A DNA stretch of 64,000 nt from Kitasatospora sp. NBC_00315 (lineage in GTDB: Bacteria; Actinomycetota; Actinomycetes; Streptomycetales; Streptomycetaceae): the NCBI RefSeq assembly GCF_041435095.1, contig NZ_CP108025.1, forward strand, positions 2,046,001-2,110,000. The letters run 5' to 3'. Of this stretch, positions 17,093-26,449 are shown in pieces (position 1 is the first letter of the stretch; every line of letters starts with the position of its first letter). The translations under genes and the position numbers were made by a program. Below the pieces are notes generated by a model that was given only the letters and a program-made list of their open reading frames with translations, had not been told where the DNA came from and searched no databases.

Positions 17093-20000
17093 TCCCGCTG
17101 TCGTACGCCCAGCGGCGCCTCTGGTTCATCGACCGCTTGGAGGGGCCGAGCGCCACCTACAACGTGCCGGTGGTCCTGCGCCTGACCGGCGAGCTCGACG
17201 TCCCCGCGCTGCGCGGCGCCCTCGCGGACGTGGTGGCCCGCCACGAGAGCCTGCGCACCCTGTTCCCCGAGCAGGACGGCCACCCCTACCAGCACATCCT
17301 CGATCCGGCCGAGGCCGTCCCGGCCCTGGAGGTGATCCGCACCACGGAGACCTTCCTCGCCCGCCGGCTCCAGGACGCCTCCCGGTACGTCTTCGACCTG
17401 GCCGGTGAAGTCCCCCTGCACGCCCGGCTGTTCGCGGTGGGGCCGCGGGAGCACGTGCTGCTGGTGGTGATGCACCACATCGTCAGCGACGGCTGGTCCC
17501 TCGGACCGCTGCTGCGCGACCTGACCGAGGCGTACACCGCCCGCCGCGGCGGCGGCGAGCCGCAGTGGGACGAACTGGAGGTCCAGTACGCCGACTACAC
17601 GCTCTGGCAGCAGGAGCTGCTCGCCGACGAGGAGGACCCGGGCAGCGTCGCCGGGAGCCAGCTCGCCCACTGGAAGGAGCAGTTGGCGGACCTCCCGGAG
17701 GAGCTGCGGCTCCCGCTGGACCGGCCGAGGCCCAGCGTGCCGAGCTTTCGCGGCGACTCGGTGCTCGCCGAGACCGGGCCGGAGCTGCACCACCGGCTGC
17801 AACAGCTGGCCGGCGACGAGAACGCCACGCTCTTCATGCTGCTCCAGGCCGCCTTCTCGGCGGTGCTGAGCCGCTTCGGCGCCGGGACGGACGTCCCCCT
17901 CGGCACCCCGGTGGCGGGCCGCCCGGACGAGGCACTGGAGGACCTGGTCGGGTTCTTCGTCAACACGCTGGTGCTGCGCACCGACACCTCCGGCGACCCG
18001 ACCTTCCGCGAGCTGCTCGGCCGGGTCCGCGACACCGACCTGGTCGCCTTCGAGAACCAGGACATCCCGTTCGACCGGCTGGTGGAGCTGCTCAACCCGG
18101 TCCGTTCCGGCTCCCGGCACCCGCTGTTCCAGGTGATGCTGGTCCTGCAGAACAACGCCCAGGGCGAGCCGGCCCTGCCGGAGCTGGAGGTCCGGGGGGA
18201 GACCACCTCGACCGGCGCCGCGAAGTTCGACCTGACGATGGCCGTCCGCGAGCGCTTCGACACGGACGGCCGCCCGCAGGGGCTGGCCTTCGGCCTGGAG
18301 TACGCCACCGACCTCTTCGATGCGGGCACCGCCGAACGGCTGCTCGCCGCGACCCTCCGGTTGCTGGCCGCCGTGGCCGGCGCGCCCGACGCGCCGATCG
18401 GACGGCACGGCGTCCTGGCCGAGGAGGAGCTGCACCAACTGCTGGTGGAGTGGAACGACACCTCCGCCGAGTACGCCTCGGACCGCTGCGTCCACGAGCT
18501 CTTCGAGGAGCAGGTCGCGCGGACCCCGGACGCGGTGGCGCTGGTCTTCGAGGACGTCTCGGTGTCCTACCGGGAGCTGAACGCCCGGGCCAACCGGCTG
18601 GCCCGCCACCTGGGCGAAAGCGGCATCGGCCGGGGCTCGGTGGTCGGCGTGTTCCTGGAGCGCGGGATCGACCTGGTGGTCGCGACGCTGGCCGTCCTCA
18701 AGGCCGGCGGCGGCGGCTACACCCAGCTCGACCCGAAGTTCCCGACCGACCGGCTGACCGCCGTGCTCGGCGAGATCCGCGCCGAGGCCGTGGTCACCTG
18801 CGACGAGCTGGCGGACCGGCTGGCGGATTCGGGCGCCCGGTTGCGGTACGTCCGGGTGGACGGGGAGGCGGAGTCGATAGCCGGGCGGGAGTCCGGCGAC
18901 CTCGGGGTCGAGGTGTCGGTGGAGGACGTCGCCTGCGTGATGTTCACCTCCGGCTCCACCGGCCGCCCCAAGGGCGTCATCGCCCCCCACCGCGCGGTGG
19001 TCGGCACCTTCCTCGCCCAGTCCTACGCCGACTTCGGCCCCGGGATGCGCGTCCTGCAGTGCGCCCCCGTCTCCTGGGACGCCTTCGCCCTCGAACTCTT
19101 CGGCGCCATCCTCTTCGGCGGCACCGCCGTCCTCCAACCCGGCCAGGACCCGGAGCCCGCCGTCATCGCCCGCCTCATCGCCCAGCACCACATCACCACC
19201 GTCCACGTCTCCGCCAGCCTGCTCAACTTCCTCCTCGACGAATACCCCGGCGTCTTCACCGGCGTCCGCCAGATCATGACCGGCGGCGAAGCCGCCTCCG
19301 TCGCCCACGTCCGCCGCGCCCTCACCGACTACCCCGGCATCCGACTCGTCAACGGCTACTCCCCCGCCGAATCCATGATCTTCACCACCACCCACACCAT
19401 CACCACCACCGACACCGAAACCGGCACCATCCCCGTCGGCAAACCCATCACCAACAAACGCGTCTACGTCCTGGACCACGCACTGCGCCCCGTACCCCGA
19501 GGCGTCACCGGCGAGCTCTACATGGCCGGCGTGGGGCTGGCCCGCGGCTACGCCAACCGGCCCGACCTCACCGCCGAACGCTTCGTCGCCCACCCCTGGG
19601 GCGACCCCGGCGAACGCATGTACCGCACCGGCGACCTCGTCCGCTGGACCACCGACGGCACCCTCGAATACGCCGGCCGCGCCGACTCCCAGGTCAAGAT
19701 CCGCGGCTTCCGCGTCGAACCCGCCGAGATCGAGACCGTCATCGGACGCCACCCACACGTCGTCCAGTGCGCCGTCCTCGTCCGCGAGGACCGCCCCGGC
19801 GACAAACGCCTCACCGCCTACATCGTCCCCACCCCCGACCACGACCTGAGCAGTCAGGCCCTGCGCACCCACTGCGCCGACCTGCTCCCCGAGTACATGG
19901 TCCCCGCCGCCTTCGTCCGACTCGACGCCCTGCCCCGGACCAACAACGGCAAGCTGGACCGCCGCGCGCTGCCCGCACCCGCCTTCGGCGCGGACTCCCA

Positions 20001-23000
20001 CGGACGCGCGCCCCGCACCCCGCGCGAGGAGATCCTCTGCGGCCTGTTCGCGGAGATCCTCGACCTCCCCGCCGTCACCATCGACGACAGCTTCTTCGAC
20101 CTCGGCGGCCACTCCCTGCTCGCCGCCCGCCTCATCTCCCGCATCCGCACCACACTCGGCGCCGAACTCGGCATCCGGACGCTGTTCCGCACGCCCACCC
20201 CCGGCGGCCTCGCCGACCACTTGGACAGCGCCACCACCCAGGACAGCCGCCCCACCCTGCGCCGGACCGAGCGGCCGGAACGCCTCCCGCTCTCCCCCGC
20301 CCAGCAACGCCTCTGGTTCGTCGGCCAGTTGGAGGGGCCGAGCGCGACCTACAACCTGCCCGCCGCGCTGCGCCTGCGGGGCGCACTGGACCGGCCGGCG
20401 CTGACCGAGGCACTGGCCGATCTGATCGGACGCCACGAGGCCCTGCGCACCCGGTTCCCCGCCCAGGACGGGCAGCCCGCCCAGGAGATCGTGCCGACGG
20501 CCGAGGCCCGTGAGCTGCTCCCGCTGCCCGTGACGGAGCTCGTCCCGCGACCGGGGGAGGACCCGGAGGAGGCGCTCACCCGCGCGGTGGACGCGGCCTG
20601 CACCGGGGTCCTCGACCTCGCCACCGGGCTGCCGCTGCGCACCGAGCTGATCCGCGTCGCCGAGGACGACCACGTCCTCGTCCTGGTGATGCACCACATC
20701 GCCAGTGACGGCTGGTCGCTGGGCGTCCTGCTCCGGGATCTGACCGCCGCCTACCGGGCGCGGCGCTCCGGCGAGGCGCCCGACTGGGAGCCGCTGCCGG
20801 TCCAGTACGCCGACTACACCCTCTGGCAGCGCGAGCTGCTCGGCGACGACGAGGACGGATCGAGCCGCGCCAACCGCCAGAGCACCTACTGGAAGGAGCA
20901 GTTGGCCGGCCTGCCGGAGGAGACCAGGCTGCCGGTCGACCGCCCGCGCTCCCCCGTGCCCAGCCACCGCGGCTACGCCGTGAAGGCGCTGCTGGGCGCC
21001 GAGCACCACCGCGGACTGGAGCGGCTGGCCCGCAGCGGCCAGGTCACCATGTTCATGGTGCTGCAGGCCGCCCTCGCCACCCTGCTCACCCGGCTCGGCG
21101 CCGGCACCGACCTGCCGATCGGCTCCGCGATCGCCGGCCGCAACGACGAGGCACTGGACGACCTGGTCGGGTTCTTCGTCAACACGCTGGTGCTGCGCAC
21201 CGACACCTCCGGCGACCCGGCCTTCACCGAACTCCTCGGCCGGGTGCGGGAGACCGACCTCGCCGCGTACGCCAACCAGGACATCCCCTTCGACCGGCTG
21301 GTGGAGGCCGTCAACCCGGCCCGCTCGCTGGCCCGGCACCCGCTGTTCCAGGTGATGCTGGTCCTGCAGAACCAGCAGAGCCCCGGCGGCGGGCTGGACT
21401 TCGGCGACGTCCGGGCCGAGCCGATACCGGTCGGCCGTGGCTCCTCGAAGTTCGACTTCACCGTGGGGGTCGAGGAGTTCCGCGCCGAGGACGGCTCCGC
21501 CGGCGGCATGGAACTGCTGCTGGACTACTCCACCGACCTGTTCGACGAGTCGACCGCGACCCGGATGATCGACTCCCTGGTCCGGCTGCTGGAGTCGGTG
21601 GTCGCCGAACCGGGCCTCGCGATCAGCCGGTTGGAGATCCTCTCGGACGCCCAGCACGCCGAGCTGACCGCGACGCCCCCGGCCCCGCGGCTGCCCGACA
21701 CCACCCTGTGGCGGCGGTTCGCCGAGCGTGCCGCCGAGGCACCGGAGGCCACCGCCCTGGTCTTCGGCCGGCAGCGCCTCGGCTACCGCGAACTCGCCGA
21801 ACGGGCCGGTCGGCTGGCCCACCACCTGGCGGCGAACGGGGTCCGCCGGGGCGATCTGGTCGGGGTGCACCTGCACCGCGGTCCCGACCAGGTGGTGGCC
21901 CTGCTGGCGGCCCTGGCCGCCGGCGCCGGATACACCATGCTGGACACCGAGTTCCCGCCCGAACGGCTGTCCGCCGCGCTGGCCGCGACCGGCGCCGCGC
22001 TCGTGGTGACCGAGCCCGCCCTGCGGGAGCGGTTGGACACCGGCGCGACCGTGGTCGACGTCGACGATCCGGTGCTGGCCGGCCTCCCGGCACGGGCGCC
22101 CGACGGACCGTCGCACCGGTCGACGGCCGAGGACATCGCCTGCGTGATGTTCACCTCCGGCTCCACCGGCACGCCCAAGGGCGTCGCCGCCTCGCACCGC
22201 GCCCTGCTGGCCACCTATCTCGACCAGGACTACGCGGACTTCGGCCCCGGCGAGGTCTTCCTGCAGTGCTCGCCGGTGTCCTGGGACGCCTTCGCCCTGG
22301 AGCTGTTCGGCGCCCTGCTGCACGGCGGCACGGTGGTCCTGCAGCCCGGGCAGCGGCCCGAGCCCGCCGAGGTGGCCGCGCTCACCGCCGAGCACGGGGT
22401 GACCATGCTCCAGCTGTCCGCCAGCCTCTTCAACTACCTGGTGGACGAGCACCTTCCGGAGCTGGGGAGCGTCCGCACCGCCTTCACCGGCGGGGAGCCC
22501 GCCTCGGTGGCGCACCTACGGTCCGCACTGGCGGCCCGGCCGGACCTCCGGGTCGTCAACGGCTACGGACCGGCCGAGAGCATGGGTTTCACCACCTGCC
22601 GGACGGTGCTCGCCCAGGACACCCGGGGCGTGTCCGTCCCGATCGGGGTCCCGGTCACCCACAAGCGGGCGTACGTGCTCGACGCCGCACTGCGGCCGGT
22701 GCTGCCCGGTGTGGTCGGCGAGGTGTACCTCGGTGGCGCGGGCCTGGCACACGGCTACCTGGGCCGGCCGGGAACCACCGCCGAGCGCTTCGTCGCGGAC
22801 CCGTACGGGCCGCCCGGGGCCAGGCTGTACCGGACCGGCGACCTGGCCCGCCGCCGCGCCGACGGCGTGCTGGAGTACGCCGGACGCGGGGACGAGCAGG
22901 TCAAGGTCCGCGGCTTCCGGGTGGAGCCCGCCGAGGTGGAGGCCGCCCTGGCCGCGCACCCCTCGGTCGCCCAGGTCGCCGCCGTGGTCCGGGAGGACCG

Positions 23001-24258
23001 GCCCGGTGACCGCTGCCTGGTGGCGTACGCCGTCCCGGCCTCCGGCCACCGGATCGATCCCGCCGCGCTGTCCGCCCACGCCCGCGACCTTCTGCCCGAC
23101 TACCTCGTCCCGTCCGCCGTCGTCCCGCTGGACGCGCTGCCGCGGACGGCCAACGGCAAACTGGACCGGCGCGCCCTGCCGGCTCCCGTCCACCGCGCCG
23201 CCGAGGACGGCCGGGCCCCCCGAACTCCGCGCGAGGAGGTGCTCTGCGGCCTGTTCGCCGAGATCCTCGGCCTGCCCGCGGTGACCATCGACGACAACTT
23301 CTTCGAACTCGGCGGCCACTCCCTGCTCGCCGCCCGCCTGGTCGGCCGGCTCCGCGCCGTCCTCGGTGAGGACCTGACCGTCCGCCGGCTGTTCCTCGCG
23401 CCCACCGTGGCCACCCTGGTCGAACAGCTCGGGGCACCCCGGGCGGACGGGCCGGACGCCCTGGGCGCGGTGCTGGCGCTACGCCGGACGGGCACCCTGG
23501 AGCCGCTGTTCTGCCTGCACCCGGCGGCCGGGATCAGCTGGGTGTACGCCGGGCTGCTCCCCTACCTGGATCCGCAACGGCCGCTGTACGGCCTGCAGTC
23601 ACCCGCTCTGACGGCGCCCGGCACGACGCCGGGGACAGTCCGCGAGCTCGCGGCGCAGCACCTGCGGGAGATCCGGCGGATCCAGCCGCACGGCCCCTAC
23701 CACCTGCTCGGCTGGTCCTTCGGCGGCGTCCTCGCGCAGGAGCTGGCCGTCCGGTTGCAGGCGGACGGCGAGGAGGTCGCCCTGCTGGCCCTCCTGGACG
23801 GCTATCCGGGGCAGAGCCCGCAGGACGGCGGGGTGCCGGACCCGCGCTCGCCCGAACTGCTCGCCGCACTGCTGGACTCGCTCGGGCTGCCCAGGCCCGC
23901 GTCCGGGCCGGTGGGCCCGCAGGACCTGGTCCGGCTGGCCGCCGACCGCAGCAGCCCGCTGGCCGGCCTCGACCGGGAGCAACTGGTGACGCTCGCCGAG
24001 GTGTTCGCCGCCAACATGGCGCTCGGCGGACGGGCGGCCCCTGACCACTTCACAGGTGACCTGCTGTTCTTCCAGGCCACCCGGGGCCGCACCGCCGACT
24101 CGCCCGATCCCGCCGGTTGGCGGCGGCACACGGGCGGCCGGATCGACCTGCACGAGGTGCCCGTGCCGCACGGAGCCATGACCACGCCGGCGGCCCTGGC
24201 GTTGATCGGCCCCGTACTGCGCGCCCGGCTGCGCGCCGCCGACCCCGTCCCGCACTGA
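17089..24258 (+). CDS. Non-ribosomal peptide synthetase 2, C-A-T-C-A-T-TE
   Basis: About 2389 residues encoding modules 5 and 6 and the release domain. Condensation HHIVSDG and HHIASDG lie at about residues 129 and 1202, carrier serines at about 1009 and 2078. The thioesterase spans about 2130-2389 with the nucleophile motif GWSFGG (Ser about 2210), LLDGYP as the likely Asp region and VPHGAM as the likely His. A5 shows the same pocket residues as A1-A3 (D-A-L-H-M-G-G-I-F-K) and has an extra Gly in its LKAGGGGY motif. A6 reads D-A-L-Q-F-G-G-G-F-K. Without epimerization domains a six-residue all-L peptide of the form X-X-X-Y-X-Z is the simplest prediction; whether the TE hydrolyses or cyclizes is not visible. 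The start overlaps the NRPS 1 stop (ATGA). C5 starts immediately, with no recognizable docking domain. Confidence 0.95.
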   Translation: MIPLSYAQRRLWFIDRLEGPSATYNVPVVLRLTGELDVPALRGALADVVARHESLRTLFPEQDGHPYQHILDPAEAVPALEVIRTTETFLARRLQDASRYVFDLAGEVPLHARLFAVGPREHVLLVVMHHIVSDGWSLGPLLRDLTEAYTARRGGGEPQWDELEVQYADYTLWQQELLADEEDPGSVAGSQLAHWKEQLADLPEELRLPLDRPRPSVPSFRGDSVLAETGPELHHRLQQLAGDENATLFMLLQAAFSAVLSRFGAGTDVPLGTPVAGRPDEALEDLVGFFVNTLVLRTDTSGDPTFRELLGRVRDTDLVAFENQDIPFDRLVELLNPVRSGSRHPLFQVMLVLQNNAQGEPALPELEVRGETTSTGAAKFDLTMAVRERFDTDGRPQGLAFGLEYATDLFDAGTAERLLAATLRLLAAVAGAPDAPIGRHGVLAEEELHQLLVEWNDTSAEYASDRCVHELFEEQVARTPDAVALVFEDVSVSYRELNARANRLARHLGESGIGRGSVVGVFLERGIDLVVATLAVLKAGGGGYTQLDPKFPTDRLTAVLGEIRAEAVVTCDELADRLADSGARLRYVRVDGEAESIAGRESGDLGVEVSVEDVACVMFTSGSTGRPKGVIAPHRAVVGTFLAQSYADFGPGMRVLQCAPVSWDAFALELFGAILFGGTAVLQPGQDPEPAVIARLIAQHHITTVHVSASLLNFLLDEYPGVFTGVRQIMTGGEAASVAHVRRALTDYPGIRLVNGYSPAESMIFTTTHTITTTDTETGTIPVGKPITNKRVYVLDHALRPVPRGVTGELYMAGVGLARGYANRPDLTAERFVAHPWGDPGERMYRTGDLVRWTTDGTLEYAGRADSQVKIRGFRVEPAEIETVIGRHPHVVQCAVLVREDRPGDKRLTAYIVPTPDHDLSSQALRTHCADLLPEYMVPAAFVRLDALPRTNNGKLDRRALPAPAFGADSHGRAPRTPREEILCGLFAEILDLPAVTIDDSFFDLGGHSLLAARLISRIRTTLGAELGIRTLFRTPTPGGLADHLDSATTQDSRPTLRRTERPERLPLSPAQQRLWFVGQLEGPSATYNLPAALRLRGALDRPALTEALADLIGRHEALRTRFPAQDGQPAQEIVPTAEARELLPLPVTELVPRPGEDPEEALTRAVDAACTGVLDLATGLPLRTELIRVAEDDHVLVLVMHHIASDGWSLGVLLRDLTAAYRARRSGEAPDWEPLPVQYADYTLWQRELLGDDEDGSSRANRQSTYWKEQLAGLPEETRLPVDRPRSPVPSHRGYAVKALLGAEHHRGLERLARSGQVTMFMVLQAALATLLTRLGAGTDLPIGSAIAGRNDEALDDLVGFFVNTLVLRTDTSGDPAFTELLGRVRETDLAAYANQDIPFDRLVEAVNPARSLARHPLFQVMLVLQNQQSPGGGLDFGDVRAEPIPVGRGSSKFDFTVGVEEFRAEDGSAGGMELLLDYSTDLFDESTATRMIDSLVRLLESVVAEPGLAISRLEILSDAQHAELTATPPAPRLPDTTLWRRFAERAAEAPEATALVFGRQRLGYRELAERAGRLAHHLAANGVRRGDLVGVHLHRGPDQVVALLAALAAGAGYTMLDTEFPPERLSAALAATGAALVVTEPALRERLDTGATVVDVDDPVLAGLPARAPDGPSHRSTAEDIACVMFTSGSTGTPKGVAASHRALLATYLDQDYADFGPGEVFLQCSPVSWDAFALELFGALLHGGTVVLQPGQRPEPAEVAALTAEHGVTMLQLSASLFNYLVDEHLPELGSVRTAFTGGEPASVAHLRSALAARPDLRVVNGYGPAESMGFTTCRTVLAQDTRGVSVPIGVPVTHKRAYVLDAALRPVLPGVVGEVYLGGAGLAHGYLGRPGTTAERFVADPYGPPGARLYRTGDLARRRADGVLEYAGRGDEQVKVRGFRVEPAEVEAALAAHPSVAQVAAVVREDRPGDRCLVAYAVPASGHRIDPAALSAHARDLLPDYLVPSAVVPLDALPRTANGKLDRRALPAPVHRAAEDGRAPRTPREEVLCGLFAEILGLPAVTIDDNFFELGGHSLLAARLVGRLRAVLGEDLTVRRLFLAPTVATLVEQLGAPRADGPDALGAVLALRRTGTLEPLFCLHPAAGISWVYAGLLPYLDPQRPLYGLQSPALTAPGTTPGTVRELAAQHLREIRRIQPHGPYHLLGWSFGGVLAQELAVRLQADGEEVALLALLDGYPGQSPQDGGVPDPRSPELLAALLDSLGLPRPASGPVGPQDLVRLAADRSSPLAGLDREQLVTLAEVFAANMALGGRAAPDHFTGDLLFFQATRGRTADSPDPAGWRRHTGGRIDLHEVPVPHGAMTTPAALALIGPVLRARLRAADPVPH
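18856..19840 (+). repeat. A5 adenylation core, partner of the A1 block
   Basis: Partner copy of 6104-7088 in the second NRPS gene, in the same orientation, 12,752 bp downstream. Only scattered single differences are visible outside one patch near 19465-19525. Confidence 0.85.
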
Positions 24259-24294
24259 CCCTGCGGTCCGGGCCGGACCGGGTCGGCGCACGCC

Positions 24295-24474
24295 GGTCCG
24301 GCCCGGCGTGGTCCGGCCCGGCGTGGTCCGGCCCGGCGTGGTCCGGCCCAGCCCGGCCCGGCGTGGCGCGGCCCAGCCCGGCGTGGCGTGGCGCGGCCCA
24401 GCCCGGCCCGGCGTGGCGCGGCCCAGCCCGGCCCGGCGTGGTCCGGCCCAGCCCGGCCCGGCGTGGCGCGGCCA
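24295..24474. repeat. GC-only minisatellite after the NRPS 2 stop
   Basis: About 180 bp of degenerate tandem repeats. First come three copies of a 15-bp unit (GGTCCGGCCCGGCGT), then longer composite units built from GGCGCGGCCCAGCCCGGCCC and GGCGT. The repeat occupies most of the 407-bp gap between NRPS 2 and the SnoaL-like gene. A small hairpin, CGGTCCG-GGC-CGGACCG at 24264-24280, precedes it. The remainder (24475-24665) is less GC-rich and ends in the AGGAG site of the next gene. Both strands are open as proline/glycine-rich reading frames, but these are a by-product of the repeat. Confidence 0.85.
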
Positions 24475-24665
24475 AGAACCCGGGCGCAGCACACCCGTGA
24501 TTCCCGGCGGATTCGTTCGCCTCGGCTAATTCCCGGGGTCCGGATTCACCGGCCCCAGCGATTGACCCGGCTTTTCCCGGGGCCTTTCCGGAATTACGGG
24601 AACGGCCCCGGAAAATCCGCCGAGAAATTCCCCCGACCGTCTTGACCGACTCCCAGGAGAGCATC

Positions 24666-25049
24666 ATGCTGAAGCAGGCAGAGAACACCAGCCGCACCGC
24701 CGAGGACCAGGTCCGCACCTACTACGACCTGGTGGACGCCGGGGACGTGGCCGGCCTGGTGGCACTGTTCACCCCCGAGGCGGTGTACTTCCGCCCGGGT
24801 TACGAACTCCCGTTCGCCGGCCACGCCGAGATCGCCGCGTTCTACACCTCCGGCCGGATCATCGACACCGGCTCGCACAGCCTGGCCCAGGTGGTCACCG
24901 ACCGGAACGGAGTCGCCGTCCACGGCGAATTCCGGGGAATTCTCAAGGACGGGACGAGGGTCGCCTTCCGCTTCGCCGACTTCTTCGCCCTCGCGGCCGA
25001 CGGCCGCTTCTCCCGCCGCGACACGTTCTACTTCATGCCCCCGGCCTGA
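24666..25049 (+). CDS. SnoaL-like / NTF2-fold protein
   Basis: A 127-residue protein with the cone-shaped NTF2/SnoaL pattern: helix (EDQVRTYYDLVDAGDVAGLVALF), TPEAVYFRPGY, GHAEIAAFY, and C-terminal strands with RVAFRFADFFAL and FSRRDTFYF. The family includes cyclases, isomerases, hydrolases and ligand-binding proteins with no single reaction, so the role cannot be assigned. The ATG at 24666 is chosen because AGGAG lies at 24655-24659; a TTG upstream at 24642 would add eight residues without a ribosome site. It is 407 bp from NRPS 2 and 220 bp from the aminotransferase. That second gap is C-rich and contains only weak inverted repeats (GGTCCG/CGGACC type). Tailoring of a precursor or of the peptide is possible. 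Confidence 0.75.
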   Translation: MLKQAENTSRTAEDQVRTYYDLVDAGDVAGLVALFTPEAVYFRPGYELPFAGHAEIAAFYTSGRIIDTGSHSLAQVVTDRNGVAVHGEFRGILKDGTRVAFRFADFFALAADGRFSRRDTFYFMPPA

Positions 25050-25269
25050 CCGGTCCGCTCCCCGGGCCTTCCCGGACCGCCTCGCCCGGGCCGCACCGCC
25101 CGGGCCGGCTCCCCAGCCCACGAGCCCCGGCCCGCACCACCGGGCCGGCGATGCCCCGGTCCACCGGGTACCCGCCCGGCACACGTACCCCCGAATGAGC
25201 CTCGCACCCGCGCCACGTACACCCGAACACCCTCCCCCGACAGCCCGCACAGACCCGAGGAGCCCGATC

Positions 25270-26343
25270 ATGACCATCCAGGACACCAGCCTGCCGACCG
25301 CCGCCTCCACCCAGCTGCGCCCCGTCCACGGCGAGCTGTTCACCGACCACATGGTGAGCATCACCTACTCCCCCGAGTCCGGCTGGTCCCGCCCCGAGCT
25401 GCGGCTGCGCGAGGATCTGGCGATGAACCCGGCGATGATCGGCCTGCACTACGGCCAGGTGATCTTCGAGGGGCTCAAGGCCTACCGCCAGACCGACGAC
25501 AGCATGGCGCTCTTCCGTCCCCGGATGCACGCCGCCCGCTTCCGCCGCTCGGCCGCCCGGCTCACCATGCCCGAGATGCCCGAGGAGCTGTTCCTGCGGG
25601 CCGCCGAGGAGGTCGTCGCCGCCGACGCCAACTGGCTCTCGGACGACCCCGAGCTCAGCATGTACCTGCGCCCGCTGCTCTACGGCACCGACGCCAGTCT
25701 CGCCCTGCGCCCGTCCCGCGAGTACCAGTTCCTCATGATGGCGTTCATCACCGGTGCCTTCTTCGGCGCCGGGGTGAAGCCGGTCAAGGTCTGGATCAAC
25801 CACGACTACCCCCGGGCCGCGCCCGGCGGCACCGGCGACGTGAAGTGCGCCGCCAACTACGGGCCGGCCTTCCGTGCCCAGATGGCCGCCGAGGACGCCG
25901 GCTGCGACCAGGTGGTCTGGCTCGACGCGGTGGAGAAGCGCTGGATCGAGGAGATGGGCGGCATGAACCTCTTCTTCGTCCGGGGCAGCGGCCGCGACGC
26001 CACGGTGGTCAGCCCCCAGCTCACCGGTACGCTGCTGCCCGGCGTCACCCGCAACACCCTGCTGTCGCTGGCCGCTCGGCTGGGCTACACGCCCCGCGAG
26101 GAGCGCATCGCGCTGGACCAGCTGCGGGCCGAGGCCGCGGCCGGTGTGATCACCGAGATGTTCGCCTGCGGCACGGCCGCCGTGGTCACCCCGGTCGGCG
26201 AGGTGCACGACCGGATCGGCGGCGACTTCAGCGTCAACGGCGGCGCGGCCGGCCCGGTCACGCTGTCCCTGCGCAAGGCGCTGACCGACCTGCACCACGG
26301 CGTGACGGCCGACCCGGAGGGCTGGCTGCATCGGGTGAAGTGA
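25270..26343 (+). CDS. Branched-chain amino acid aminotransferase (class IV PLP)
   Basis: A 357-residue fold type IV aminotransferase of the IlvE kind. Visible markers are GLHYGQVIFEGLKAYR (about residues 58-73), RPLLYGTDASL, GDVKCAANYGPAF with the PLP lysine (Lys about 194), EEMGGMNLFFV, TLLPGVTRNTLL and EMFACGTAAVVTPVG. IlvE enzymes interconvert Leu/Ile/Val and their 2-oxo acids with glutamate. As the last + strand gene of the cluster it may provide a branched or methylated amino acid for the aliphatic-looking A domains; it may equally be a duplicate of the housekeeping gene. The ATG at 25270 follows GAGGAG at 25257-25262. A strong hairpin follows the gene. Confidence 0.9.
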   Translation: MTIQDTSLPTAASTQLRPVHGELFTDHMVSITYSPESGWSRPELRLREDLAMNPAMIGLHYGQVIFEGLKAYRQTDDSMALFRPRMHAARFRRSAARLTMPEMPEELFLRAAEEVVAADANWLSDDPELSMYLRPLLYGTDASLALRPSREYQFLMMAFITGAFFGAGVKPVKVWINHDYPRAAPGGTGDVKCAANYGPAFRAQMAAEDAGCDQVVWLDAVEKRWIEEMGGMNLFFVRGSGRDATVVSPQLTGTLLPGVTRNTLLSLAARLGYTPREERIALDQLRAEAAAGVITEMFACGTAAVVTPVGEVHDRIGGDFSVNGGAAGPVTLSLRKALTDLHHGVTADPEGWLHRVK

Positions 26344-26379
26344 CCGGCCGTCGGCTCCCGCAGCACCGACGCCGTACCA

Positions 26380-26417
26380 GGGCCGGGTGTTCCGCGCAGT
26401 GGCGGAACTCCCGGCCC
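26380..26417. terminator. Bidirectional terminator hairpin
   Basis: Inverted repeat with 16-bp arms, 26380-26395 and 26402-26417 (GGGCCGGGTGTTCCGC against GCGGAACTCCCGGCCC), one mismatch and a 6-nt loop. It lies between the convergent aminotransferase (+) and LuxR-type regulator (-) genes. There is no T-run on either side, which is common for actinomycete terminators. Confidence 0.8.
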
Positions 26418-26449
26418 GGTGTGCGTCCCGGGCGGCCGCGCGGCGGGGC

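Noticed and set aside
16777-22515. A 1912-codon minus-strand open frame, and similar long minus-strand frames opposite NRPS 1
   Set aside because: They lie antisense to NRPS domains and consist of Gly/Val/Ala/Arg-rich composition expected from the complement of high-GC codons, with no domain.
5675-24258. Possibility that the NRPS incorporates 3-methylaspartate directly through an Asp-type A domain
   Set aside because: None of the six pocket codes resembles Asp/Asn codes (DLTK-type), so I do not claim it despite the glutamate mutase genes.
24050-24718. Proline/glycine-rich frames across the minisatellite on both strands, looking like collagen-type proteins
   Set aside because: They simply translate the GC repeat, overlap the thioesterase or SnoaL gene, and have no ribosome site.
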